Below are positions 1-11,296 of a stretch of DNA of 64,000 nucleotides, in pieces. Source of the stretch: Lactarius indigo (lineage: Eukaryota > Basidiomycota > Agaricomycetes > Russulales > Russulaceae). The notes beneath the pieces are model-generated. The model was not told the DNA's origin. It ran no database searches and worked only from the letters and a program-made list of their open reading frames with translations. The position numbers and the translations under genes were made by a program. Positions within the stretch are counted from its first letter, which is position 1, and each line of letters opens with the position of its first letter. The DNA lies in the NCBI GenBank assembly GCA_025766275.1, contig JAFKAC010000017.1, forward strand, positions 248,001-312,000. The letters are read 5' to 3'.

Positions 1-275
1 TCCACGTGATTGCATCTGCCATATTGCCATTTGCCGAGGTTGGGAGGGTGAAACCGTAACACCAGGCCTGTGTGATTTGGAAACCTTACTGGCCAGGTCT
101 CAAGTCGAAAGTACACAACTTGCTACCCCGTCATGCTCATCGTGCTCATCCCCTCAAGACTGACCCTCACCTCTAATCCCTGATCCCCCATTTTACTAAC
201 CTTCTCACTTTATCCTTTCTCCGCGATTGTCGCTTGACTTTTGCAGAAGACTTCTAAGCTTTGTTCTGGTACTCA
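1..275. other. Left flank, no gene seen
   Basis: This stretch is CT-rich. Removing elements A and B joins it directly to the sequence after 17062, so both are parts of one old locus. It could be a promoter or 5' untranslated region, but no open frame or splice pattern supports a gene here. Confidence 0.5.
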
Positions 276-280
276 GCTTT

Positions 281-778
281 TGTTATGGTATGGACTTACT
301 ACACGACTCATGACCAGTTATGACTACGGTCTGGTATTGATATTAGTCATGGACTCTTACATCGTATCAGTCAGCATAGCAGTTCGCATGTGATTGTGAC
401 TCATGTATGACTCATTCCTAGGATAGCTGTACTAGGGTTCGAGCTAGTTATGCTATTGGTTACTTACTGTTCTAGCAGTGCTTTAAAGCCCGCGCGTATT
501 TGTATAAGTAGTTAACTTGGAAGACCAAGAGTCCCCATCTTGGTCTTCTTCAATCCACTCTCTTAACGCATCTCTTGTCTGCCTTAGTCTCTGACTAAGT
601 GCATATCTACTTCTATCCACCAAGGGATAGTACTCTTTCATATTTGCTGCAGCATGTGCCAGTGTGCCCCTGTTCAGCTTGCGTTGGGTTGACACGTGAT
701 CCCCATTCGCCGATTATTCACTAAGTCGATTACGCCTTCCTCGAGTCCAAGTCGGACTAATGCCAGTGGAGTGTAACA
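281..778 (+). repeat. 5' LTR of element A
   Basis: It is 498 bp with TGTTA/TAACA ends, matching 8185-8682. It carries a TATA box (503-508), an inverted repeat AAGACCAAGA / TCTTGGTCTT (521-530 and 538-547) and the predicted RNA start at 537. Open frames inside it on the minus strand are fortuitous. Confidence 0.95.
501..550 (+). promoter_or_regulatory. LTR promoter and self-primer of element A
   Basis: TATAAG begins at 503. The 11-mer ATCTTGGTCTT at 537-547 begins 34 nt later, where an RNA start is expected, and is exactly complementary to 781-791 just inside the LTR. This is the Tf1/sushi self-priming layout, in which the 5' end of the RNA folds back to prime reverse transcription. The RNA start itself is inferred. 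Confidence 0.75.
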
Positions 779-780
779 TT

Positions 781-791
781 AAGACCAAGAT
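781..791 (+). other. Self-priming primer-binding site of element A
   Basis: AAGACCAAGAT lies 2 nt after the 5' LTR. It is perfectly complementary to the predicted first 11 nt of the RNA (537-547). The usual TGG complement of a tRNA 3' end is absent next to the LTR. Confidence 0.75.
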
Positions 792-1912
792 CCTCATTGT
801 GGCGTACTTGACTAGAGAACAGTGGATGTCCTTCCATCCTTACCACATCGAACGATGGGGAGATCGTAACGTACCGACAAGATTCCTAGGGGCAGCACAG
901 TGGAGAGAACGAGGAGAAGACACCGGATACTTCATAGAGTTTAACGGTCCTAACCATTTCCGACCTGTTGAGTTCAATTTTGAACATCTCTGTTGGGTCG
1001 AGGTTACTTGGAACCCCATAGACCATCACTGGGATATCGTGCGACCAGCAGGAAGAAACTACAACTGCGACATCGACGTACGAGAGCTTAATAGCCGTAC
1101 AGACTACGGTCCCATTGACGGACAAGCACAAGAACACACAGACGAAGGAATCAGCGGAGAAGAAGCCTCCGAAAGTCAGTCACCAAGCAGAGGAACAACA
1201 CCAGCAGAAGAAACCAGTCTAGGAGCCATTGGCGACCATATTATATGACGAACTGAGTCCCTCACGATCCATCAACCTGAACCAGAAGTAATTCACATTC
1301 GCAGCCCAGCAGTTGCGATGGCAACAGCCACCATTACACAGGAAGAGCTGCAACTCACCAACGAAGTAAGGGATCAAATAGCCCTAGAAGAACAGAGACG
1401 CATCGCAGAAGAATCTCGAGCTAATTTAGCTCCCATCAACCCTCACACCGGTCATCGAATGACTGACAACGACATAGCAATCCACCATGCCATCGGGCCC
1501 GATGTAGCCGACCCTCCTAGTGGAGGAGGTGGACCTCCTGGTGATTTACCGGGAAATGGAGGAGGAGGACCCCCATCACGAAGACCCGGATTTGAAGGAT
1601 TCCCTGGGGGATTCCCAGGAGGACCACCAGGGGGCGGACACCCCGGAGGGGGATTACCAGGTGCAGGTCTCATCGTCCCTCCCCCAAGTAACAAATTAGC
1701 TGGTGAAGCACCAACAGTATTTGACAGAGAACGCGCCAAAGTTGAAGCCTTCCTCACACAATGGCATGTCTACTGGGGCATGAATGCCGACGAAGGCATC
1801 ATGGCCATGCCGTACCGATGCGCCCTACTCTTCCTATCTTACATCAAAGGCGTCAACGTTAGTGAATGGGTACTAGCAATGCTTACTTGGCTCAATGGCC
1901 AGATACAAGGGG

Positions 1913-2524
1913 TGTTGATAAGTGGCCCGCGCGCACTTAGCGGCTCTAAAGGACTTGCAGATATGGACTGCTTTAGATAAGATCCATTGGACCTGTAGAT
2001 TAGATTATATGATCTGTACAATCTCGGACTTCTTAGCTTATCTATGACATCATGTACAATGACATCATGTAGAACACTCTGGACACTTCATTGTACTCCT
2101 TCCTTTGTTCTCTTTACAGCGTTATCTTTATTGTGATGTCACTATGATATCATACTTGTCTAGACTTTCTTTTGTTCTAGTCGCCTTGTTCTCCTTTGGT
2201 ATATTCCTTTTGTCCTGAATGTAGAACAACGCTCCTTGTATTCCGTGACTCTATGTTACTGTCCTTGTACTAGTGTCACACCTCTGTATAGTATAAGTAG
2301 AGTACTCTGTACGCCCTGGTCCACATCAGTTCTCACTCTGTTGTGTGCCAGGTAAAGTCCCTCTCCTGTAATACTATTATTATCAGTTCTCACTCTGTTG
2401 TGTGCCAGACTTCCACTCTGCTTCACTCTGCTTGACACCCCTGTGCTGCTTCCAGTCACCCTCTATATCTCACCACAGTACTATCAGTCCACTGTGAGTA
2501 TAGTTCTTATGTGTCTGTTCATCA
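1913..2524. repeat. Solo LTR inside gag of A (separate family)
   Basis: It is 612 bp, beginning TGTTGATAAG and ending TTCATCA, with duplication AGGGG at 1908-1912 and 2525-2529. Removing it rejoins the gag codons exactly as in element F. A TATA-like box lies near 2291, and a 22-nt motif occurs twice about 60 bp apart near 2331 and 2391. No internal coding part remains, so it arose by LTR-LTR recombination. The family is not recognised and differs from the other LTRs here. Confidence 0.9.
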
Positions 2525-3361
2525 AGGGGGAATACCCCGAACAAGCGAAGGACTGTGGAACAAAATTACGCGCAGCTTTATGCAGCACTTCCGCAACACG
2601 ATGGAGCAAGAGCAAGCCCAATACGAGCTCAAGAAAGGAGTCAAAATGATTGGGGGCAACCTAGATGAGTATTGCACCCAATTTGAACAGTTAATACGCC
2701 GCGCTCAGTATAGGCTTGACGATCCTCAAACGCTGGATTTATTTGCAAGTGGACTACTGAAGGACCTATATGAGAAGGTCTATACCCTTGACAACCCCCA
2801 CAATTACTGCGAATGGAAAGAAGCAGCCACCACTTGCCAGCAACAATATCTCCATCTTAAAGCAGTACTAAATAAGGGAGTTCCCCCAGGGCAAGGACAG
2901 GGAAGGCAACGACAACAACGACAATGGCAGGGGCCACCAAGGAGCTCCTGGCAACCAAGAAATCTGCGAGACCCAAACACAATGGATACCTCTGCAGATC
3001 GAATTCGAGGACGACTCGCGGGAGCTGAAGAAATACTCGCTCCTCGCCCTCCATATCGACCAAGGGGAGGGTTTCTCCAAAGAGGAGGGGGACATAATAA
3101 CCAAAGGCCAGTCATGTGTTATAATTGCGGAAAGGATGGACACATGGCTCACGATTGCAGACAACCACAAGGGGGATATCAACCCCAAGCATCCACTAGT
3201 TGGTATGTAGACACTGACTACCATCAGCAGGAACCCGAAGTCGCTACCAGGGCGGTTCAAGATGTACCCCCTCAACAGCGTGCCAGCGATTGGCTTAACG
3301 GAGTGGCAGGAGAATCAGACGATGTAAAGGACATTATCCTCCAACAATTATGGAGAAAGGA

Positions 3362-3368
3362 GGGTTTT
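3362..3368 (+). promoter_or_regulatory. -1 frameshift heptamer of element A
   Basis: GGGTTTT sits in the gag frame as G GGT TTT, the X XXY YYZ form, 10 nt before the gag stop. A slip to -1 enters the pol frame, which continues into a conserved motif LNPSAWVRA. Confidence 0.75.
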
Positions 3369-6300
3369 CAGGATGCCTGAACCCATCGGCCTGGGTGAGG
3401 GCGGTTAATTGTAACAGTGTAATCATGACTCGCTATCGTTCTATGAGAGTTCCAGTATCGATTCGCACCAGTTACGCAATGGCCGACATACGAGCACTAG
3501 TCGACTCAGGAGCAACCCATTGCTTCATGAGACCCTCCTTCGCAAAAAGGATGGGACTTGGGACCAAACTACTTGACGTCCCAAAGAAAATATGGAATAT
3601 TGACAACACTGAAAACAAATCAGGGCGTATCACTCATTATACTGATGTCGACGTCCAAACTAAAGGAATTCACAAGGAAATCTGTTTCCTCATCACAGAC
3701 ATTGGCAACGAAGACATCGTATTAGGATACCCCTGGCTTGCCATCTATGACCCACACATCAAATGGTCGCAAGCCGCTATACACGAAGATATGCTCCCCA
3801 TCGTCATCCGCTCAACCAATCCCTACATCAAGACAATGCCTGTAATTGCAACAGCCACTGTCCAAAATGATGACTATGAAGTAGTACACTCCTGTGTTAT
3901 CACGGACGAACAACGACAACAGTTCGAAGAAGGATGCCGAATTAGAGCTACCACAACCAATCTCGCTATCGCAGCTCAGCAATATGTCACTAAAGCTGAG
4001 TTACCCTCCGAATATCAGGAGTTTGAACGCCTCTTCAGTGAAGAGGCATCAGACAGGTTTCCACCCAGCAGGCCCTGGGACCACGCCATCGAATTCAAAC
4101 CGGGAACGGCCGATGCAATCGACTGCAAAATATACCCTATGACCCAAGAAGAAGACAAGAAACTACGCGAATGGATCGATGAACAACTTAAAAAGGGGTA
4201 TATACGACCTTCCAAATCCCCATACGCTTCATCCTTCTTCATTAAAAAGAAGGATGGGAAACTGCGACCGGTCCAAGACTACCGGAAGATCAACACCGTC
4301 ACTATTCGCAATCAATACCCACTGCCCCTCATCTCCGACCTCATTACTGACCTAAGCAATGCTCATATTTACACTAAACTCGACGTCAGGTGGGGGTATA
4401 ACAATGTATGTATCAAAGAAGGGGACAAAGAAAAAGCAGCGTTCAAGACGCGATACGGACTATTCGAACCAACGGTGATGTTCTTTGGCTTAACCAATTC
4501 CCCCGCAACCTTCCAGACCATGATGAATTTCATATTCAGAGACATCATTGCCAAACATGAAGCCCGCAGAACTGTCATCTGCGTATACATGGACGATATT
4601 GGTATCGCTATGGGACTGAAGCATTCACTGGAGGATCACATAGAAGCAGTCAAAGACGTCCTCCGTGTTTCTGCGGAACATGACCTCTACTACAAACTCG
4701 AAAAATGCCTCTTCCACTCCCCGCGTATGGATCACCTGGGGGTAATCCTTGAAAAGGGGGTGACACGCATGGACCCTGTCAAAATTTCGGGTATTAAAGA
4801 TTGGCCTACGCCAACTAAGGTCAAGGATGTCCGCTCTTTTCTCGGCTTTTGCAATTTTTACCAACCTTTCATACAAGGCTTCGCAACCAAAGCACGACCA
4901 CTGAACAAACTGATGTGCAAAGACACCGAGTGGTGCTGGGGAACCGAAGAAGAAGAGGCATTCCAAAGCCTCAAAACTCTCATCACTAGTGAACCCATTC
5001 TAGCACACCCCGATCTCACCCAACAATTTGAATTAGAAGTCAACGCATCCGGTTTTGCCACTGGCGCAGTCCTCCTTCAACGAAAAGCAGATGGTAAACG
5101 ACACCCCATTGGATACTACTCATCCACTCTCAATGAAGCCAAACGAAATTACGACATCTACGACCTTGAACTTCTAGCCATCGTCAAAGCTTTCAGGCAT
5201 TGGAGGCCCCTTTTAGCGGGCTCCCCCCATAAAGTCAAAGTTTTCTCCGACCACCTCAACCTACAGTATTGGAAATCGCCGCAGAAGATTAGCAGGTGTG
5301 TAGCCAGGGAAGTGCTTGAACTCTCTTAATATGACTTTGAGATTCACCACATCAAGGGAACTTCCAATGGACGTGCTGATGCATTATCACGAAGGCCAGA
5401 TTACGATCAAGGAGAAAACGACAACAAAGGGGTGACAGTATTACCGGAAAGTGTCTTCGCATGCGCAACCACGCTGGAAGAACCACAACATCCACACTGG
5501 AGACCTGAGATCCTACCAGTGGAAATGACCCCAGAACATCCCATTTACGAACAAGATATAGCTAAGTTGAGACCTTGGGTGGACGCTCATAAGCTAAAAG
5601 ATATCGAAGGGACATGGTACAAGGACGGACGCCGAGTGGTCACCAGTGGAATCCACAACAAGCGTACTATCATTGCCACTCACCATGATTCCCCTGTCTA
5701 TGGTCACCCCGGTATCAAACGCACTCTCCAACTCACTGAATGACACTATTGGTGGCCGCAAATGAAAAATGACGTTATGGATTACGTCAAGGGTTGCGCA
5801 GAATGTCAACGGCATAAAGTCAACCTCTGACCTATCAGGGCACCCCTGCAGCCCATCTACGCCAAACCAGAAGCCCTGCCATTTGAGACCATTGCAGTGG
5901 ACTTTATCACTAAACTTCCTATCTCTCGTGGATACGATTCTATCCTGACGGTAACAGATCACGACTGTACCAAAGCTGCCGTCTTCATTCCCTGTAATGA
6001 AGAAATAATGGCTGAAGGGACAGCTGCCCTGTACGTGTCCCACATCTTCCCACGATTTGGACTCCCCTCGCATGTCATCAGTGATTGAGATCCCCGCTTT
6101 GCATCCAAGTTCATGCGGGAGATATGCAAAATCCTTGGCATCAGCCAAAATATCTCAACCACTTATCATCCCAGGACAGATGGCCAATCAGAACGAACAA
6201 ACCAATGGCTAGAACAATATCTCCGCTTCTGGGTAAATGAACGACAAGATGACTGGGTTCGTTATCTGCCTATGGCAGAATTCACACATAACAACTGGCC

Positions 6301-8152
6301 TAATGAAACTACACGGGAGTCCCCGTTCTTCCTCTTATTGGGATTCAACCCTCGCGCTGATTGGACCGATAGACCTTCCCCTATCCCACAAGTGTCGTTG
6401 CGGTTAGACCAGTTTAAACAGGCATGACAGCGTGCCTTTTCCTGTATGCTCCGGGCGCAAAAGTCATGGGTCAAGCATAAAGATACGCCCAAATTCAAAG
6501 AAGGAGACCTCGTGTGGCTCGAAGGACACCACTTACGTACACACCAGCCAACCGCAAAACTGGCGGCCAAACAGCACGGACCATTTAAGGTCGTCCAGGT
6601 GATGTCCCCTGTCAATTATCGCCTTGAACTTCCCATGCAGTGGAGCATCCATGATGTGTTCCACATAGATCTTCTCACACCTTATCGCGAAACACCCATG
6701 CACGGACCAAACTATCAGTGCCCACCACCTGATTTGGTTGATAACGAAGAAGAATACGAGGTCGAGAAGATTCTAGACTCTTGGCGATTCGGCAGAAGAC
6801 GTCGACTCCAATACCTCATGAAATGGAAGGGATACCCGGACTCCGATAACCAATGGATAGATAAGGATGATGTATTTGCCGACGAAGCTGTTCGGGAGTT
6901 CAAACGTTCCAATCCTGACAGAGAAACGCATATAAGGACAACCTTCTGTCAGGATAAGTCCCCATCACCCATTCACTTCATGTCCTCTACTCGACACAAT
7001 GACCAGCTCGCACTCCTCTCTACCCTTGTCAACAACTCCTCCACCACGCTTGTTGACCCCAACACCTCCAACGATGCCGCAGCCAATGGAGCTACTACCA
7101 GAAGCCGTACCACTGTGCAGCATGAGGAGGACAGCCCTATCACTAGTGAAGAATTGCACCAGACACTGCAATGATTCCCTCTGCCCATACAGGGAATTAT
7201 CAACGACAATCCAACAGCAACTCAACCTACACCTCCGCCAATGTACGCCCTCACAAACCCCGACACCGGTGAGCCCGAAGCCTTCCTCACCGAAGATGAG
7301 TTATTTCGGCTTCAAGCAGCTGTCCCATGCAGTGAAACCACCGAACGCTATGCAGAAGTACGAACAAGAATGGAAAGAAACGGCGGCGTGGTGGCAGTGG
7401 GAGCAACTGCATATCGCCGCTTGCCAACGCAAGATGAGACAGGAGAGGAAGGAGTACTGGACGAAGTTGAGGATGAAGACGAGCTTAGAGACCATTACCC
7501 CATCAGGCACGCATTCCTCACACATGAATTCTATGCTGAAGATCCAGCCACCACTCCCTTCCTCGTTGATGCAGCAGGGAACCCTCTTCACAGAGGCCAA
7601 GTTGCCGTGGCACAAGCGGCTCGTTATACACCAATGGGAGAGCGAGACCCCGCAACCAGGGTCGTTAACCCTGAAGGGTTCTGGGTCAATCGAGGACCTG
7701 ATTACATTCCGTTCCCGATCAAGCACCCCAACGGACCGACAGTACAAGCATCCCACATACAGGTTATCCGAGGAGGAGACCCCTTCATTCTCGGATTAGC
7801 TCCGGGATCTGGCTTCCTCTATGGGAAACCCCTCTACGCCACGCCCCACCTTCCCAAAAACAATAGGGCATTCATTCCCCACGAGGAGTATTTTATGCTC
7901 CGCGACCGTCACCCCACTGACCTGCTACTAATGCGCATTGGGGACATCACTCTCACTCAAGAACTGCGTTGATTCCGGCAGTTCGCTTTTGCCAAAGACC
8001 AATTAGAAAAACGAATTTGACAACTGCAAGAGGAGAAGTACCTAGTGGCAGAGGATAAGAAGGACAGTCTTTACCATCTGGAGTGAGCTAACATATTAGC
8101 ACATATGGAGGATGAAGCAGAGCTGATGAGGAAGGAATTGCAAGCGGATTAG
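3368..8152 (+). pseudogene. pol: pol of element A, decayed
   Basis: This is the -1 frame after gag. Visible in order are aspartic protease (DSGATH), RT with YMDD (about 4589), RNase H (NASG, where the family usually has DASG; YDLELLAI; SDHLNL), integrase with HHCC zinc site and DDE core, GPY/F module, chromodomain (YEVEKILD to YLMKWKGYP, about 6755-6870), the C-terminal extension (about 7241-7900) and a coiled coil. In-frame stops are TAA 5327 and TGA at 5741, 5828, 6086, 6425, 7172, 7970 and near 8018 and 8084. Where related copies can be compared, TGA replaces Arg. No indels disturb the frame, so decay has been by point mutation. Confidence 0.9.
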
Positions 8153-8171
8153 TGAGGTGGGCCTCACTCCT

Positions 8172-8184
8172 GAAAAGGGGGTGA
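8172..8184 (+). other. Polypurine tract of element A
   Basis: GAAAAGGGGGTGA immediately precedes the 3' LTR, where plus-strand DNA synthesis is primed. The same block is found in C, and variants occur in B and E. Confidence 0.75.
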
Positions 8185-8682
8185 TGTTATGGTATGGACT
8201 TACTACACGACTCATGACCAGTTATGACTACGGTCCGGTATTGATATTAGTCATGGACTCTTACATCGTATCAGTCAGCATAGCAGGTCGCATGTGATTG
8301 TGACTCATGTATGACTCATTCCTAGGATAGCTGTACTAGGGTTTGAGCTAGTTACGCTATTGGTTACTTACTGTTCTAGCGGTGCTTTAAAGCCCGCGCG
8401 TATTTGTATAAGTAGTTAACTCGGAAGACCAAGAGTCCCCATCTTGGTCTTCTTCAATCCACTCTCTTAACGCATCTCTTGTCTGCCTTAGTCTCTGACT
8501 AAGTGCATATCTACTTCTATCCACCAAGGGATAGTACTCTTTCATATTTGCTGCAGCGTGTGCCAGTGTGCCCCTGTTCAGCTTGCGTTGGGTTGACACA
8601 TGATCCCCATTCACCGATTATTCGCTAAGTCGATTACGCCTTCCTCGAGTCCAAGTCGGACTAACACCAGTGGAGCGTAACA
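8185..8682 (+). repeat. 3' LTR of element A
   Basis: It is 498 bp, pairs with 281-778 and is followed by the duplication GCTTT. Differences from the 5' LTR are almost all C/T or G/A at CpG sites. Confidence 0.95.
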
Positions 8683-8697
8683 GCTTTCAACTCCACC

Positions 8698-9214
8698 TGT
8701 CACGTTTCGACTGAGAACCCTTACTGTACTGGTTGCAACTATGGCGGTAAGGTAGATTAGTTGCGGACTTACCTACGGTGATACGGTAGTGCAATAGGAG
8801 ATTGGGTACGATAGCTGACTGATGACCAACGCCACTAGTACAGGTACTAGTAGTATTAGGGTTAGAGAGGTTTCTGCGATACGTTGGACGCTTACTTACT
8901 GTGACTCATAGCAGCGCTTCTAAGCCTGCTCGACTTGTATTTAAACTGTCTTGCGAAGACCAAGATACGCCATCTTGGTCTTCTTGAATCGTCACTTGTT
9001 TTCTCTTACGCTTCTCAAACCTCCTTCATTCCTTCTCAGATGTCTTGTGTCCAACTCTGTTTGTGACAAGTATAAGTCAACAAGGCTTGCCGGTGTACCT
9101 TCACATATTCACTAAGGCAAGAACACGGACCTTCGTGTCGTCGTGTCGAGATTATCGCTAAGTTGTTATTGCCACCTCACACTCAAGTCGAGCTAACATC
9201 GTGACGACGTTACA
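8698..9214 (+). repeat. 5' LTR of element B
   Basis: It is 517 bp, beginning TGTCACG and ending CGTTACA. TATTTAAA begins at 8938 and the self-primer ATCTTGGTCTT lies at 8972-8982, 34 nt downstream. Confidence 0.95.
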
Positions 9215-9216
9215 TT

Positions 9217-9227
9217 AAGACCAAGAT
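9217..9227 (+). other. Self-priming primer-binding site of element B
   Basis: AAGACCAAGAT lies 2 nt inside the 5' LTR and is exactly complementary to 8972-8982. Confidence 0.75.
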
Positions 9228-9232
9228 CCATC

Positions 9233-11296
9233 GTGGCTGTAACAACAAGAGACCAGTGGACAAGCTTTCGTCCTTATTCGCTCCAAAGGTGGGGAGAACG
9301 TAATGTCCCTACACACTTTCTACAAGCTGCCAATTGGAGAGAAAGACAAGAAGAAACCGGATATTTTGTAGAGTTCAACAGACCTACTAGGTTCCGACCA
9401 GTTGAGTTCAACTTCGAGCATCTGTGTTGGACAGAAGTTACGTGGAACCCCATAGACTCTCAGTGGGATGTCATACAACCAGCCAGACCCAGATATCACT
9501 GCGACATTGACACACGAGAACTCAACAGCCAAGCAGACTGGGGACTGATTGACGGGCAGGTGCAAGAACACACGACCGGGGAAGCCGTGTCCAAAGGAAC
9601 AGAACAAACCCAGGACGAAGATGAAGACGAAGACGGACGACAGCCGGACCAAACCGAAAGTAGTGGAGGAGCAATACAAGACTTGCTCATAGAACGAGCT
9701 GAGTCCGCCCATATCACAGAGCCAGAGCCTATTCACATACGATCACCAGCCATTATGGCCACGATAACCCAAGCAATGGAAGAAGTTGCGTTGGAAGAAT
9801 CGTGCGCAATATGAGTGGAGGCAAGAGAAATACTGATGCCTATCAACCCGGAGATGGGAGTACGAATGACAGCAGACGACGCTGCAATATTCCGGGCAAT
9901 AGGGTCCGATAGGGGTGACCCTCCATCTGGAAGGCAACCAGCACTAGAGCTACCGCCAGGTGTGGGAGGACCAGGCTATGACCCACCGCCACCACCAGGG
10001 GGAGGAATCCCCTTCGATCTACGAAGAACCGAACCACTGCAAAGACCGCCGGCCGGCCCACCAGGAGGAGGTGGAGGTAACAGAGGAGGTGGAGGTGGCG
10101 GAGGAGGGGATGCCGGAGGAGGAGGGCATCACAGCGAGAAACTCACCGGCGAGCCCCCTTCAATTTTTGACGGAGACAGACTTAAAGTGGACCAATTCCT
10201 AACACAGTGGCATGTCTACTGGGGTATGAACTTGGACGCCCCCATCATGCGAAACGACTATAGGAGGTGTCTCCTATTCCTATCCTACATCAAAGGTGGA
10301 GCAGTCAGCAAATGGGTCCTGTCCTTCCTGAACTGGCTCAATCGGCAAATACAACAAGGGATCAGTCCCTACACTCAAGAACTGTGGGAAGCTGTAGCCG
10401 ACGGCTTCAGCCAGCAATTCGAAAATACGCTGGAACGAGAACAAGCGCAAGCCATATTAAGGAAAGGCTTCAAGATGACGGGAGAGGACATTGACAAGTA
10501 CGTCAATGATTTCGAACAACTCACGTGGAAGGCTCATTACCGCCTGAATGAACCACAAACCATTGACCTTTTCACGTCGGGGTTACCCAAGGAACTATTC
10601 AAAAACGTGTTCCAGTTCGACAACCCAATTACGTTCGATGATTGGAAGAGGGCCATCCTCAAGCGACAGAAGAACTACATACACCTCAAAGCGAGGCTCA
10701 ACGAATACAAAAATGTGTCGGCACCACAGAAGAAGCAAAGTGGCAACACCGGATGGACACTCCCACAAAATTTACCACAAACTAACCCATGGGCGATGGA
10801 CACATCTGCAGACCACACCAAGGTGAGACTCACAGGGTCAGAAGATATCGACTTCAACAAACTGCCCCATACATGGTCCCCACCTCCATTTCCACCTAGG
10901 GGAGGACCCGAAGCCCGAGGACAAGGACAAGGAGGATCTCGAAGGGATCTAAGGAACGTCCTTTGTTATAACTGTAATGCCCCGGGACACCTCTCATGAA
11001 ACTGTCCATATCCGCGACCTCAAAGGCAGTGGCAAAACGCTCCCTCCAGTAGTAGGATGACCGAGACTACATGGTACCCCCAAGGGCCGGTGTCACAATA
11101 TGAACCATCACTGCCCAGCTACGCATCGCCGCCGGTCAGCGCAACGCCTGCACCGCAAATCAACGCGGCCACTACCACGAAAACCGCCGGAGAACAAGCA
11201 AAAGAATGGCTTACCCAGGTGGCCAACAGCACGGATGAGGTGAAGGACCTCATACTTCAAGATCTGTGGGGAAAAGAGGGTTTTTGGGACGCCTGA
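9233..11296 (+). pseudogene. gag: gag of element B, with TGA stops
   Basis: The frame opens at the conserved GTG 9233. In this frame a TAA lies upstream in the LTR with no ATG between them. The N-terminal domain (RDQWTSFRPY, GYFVEFN, PVEFNF, WNPID) matches C and E. An internal Met (MATITQ) lies near 9755, followed by a Gly/Pro-rich linker, a capsid-like region and a zinc knuckle begun as CYNCNAPGHLS. TGA at 9812-9814 and 10997-10999 replaces Arg codons of C. The last part ends at TGA 11294-11296, just after the slippery site. Confidence 0.88.
11278..11284 (+). promoter_or_regulatory. -1 frameshift heptamer of element B
   Basis: GGGTTTT is in the gag frame as G GGT TTT, 9 nt before the gag TGA. 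The pol frame is open across it. Confidence 0.7.

Larger units (their letters stand above)
799..3380 (+). pseudogene. gag: gag of element A, broken
   Basis: This encoded the structural Gag protein that forms the particle and packages the RNA. The conserved frame begins at GTG 799 with A at -3 and G at +4. Here a chance ATG at 760 in the LTR lies in the same frame. Order is a tryptophan-rich N-terminal domain, acidic linker, conserved internal Met at 1318, Gly/Pro-rich linker, capsid-like region, and a CX2CX4HX4C zinc knuckle (CYNCGKDGHMAHDC, about 3117-3160). It is broken by a TGA at 1246-1248, where F has CAA, and by a 612-bp solo LTR at 1913-2524 with its duplication AGGGG. Without these the frame runs to the TGA at 3378-3380. 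Confidence 0.88.
281..8682 (+). mobile_element. Ty3/gypsy chromovirus A (family 1), decayed
   Basis: This is a full-length LTR retrotransposon with two 498-bp LTRs (281-778 and 8185-8682), beginning TGTTA and ending TAACA. It is flanked by the 5-bp duplication GCTTT at 276-280 and 8683-8687. Gene order is gag, protease, RT, RNase H, integrase, chromodomain, C-terminal extension. The LTRs differ at about a dozen sites, nearly all transitions at CpG positions. A solo LTR of another family interrupts gag, and pol carries one TAA and eight TGA codons but no frameshift. It cannot be autonomous. It is most similar to element F. Confidence 0.95.

Noticed and set aside
483..695. Minus-strand open frame in the A LTR, repeated at 8387-8614
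   Set aside because: It is LTR sequence read backwards and repeats only because the LTR repeats. No coding features.
760..798. ATG at 760 as the true gag start of element A
   Set aside because: It lies within the LTR and is absent from F and the other families (ACG there), and the spacing from it to the conserved domain is not kept.
3381..3410. Strong pseudoknot downstream of the slippery site
   Set aside because: Only a 4-bp stem could be seen by eye, and it overlaps a conserved coding motif. Folding software would be needed to claim more.
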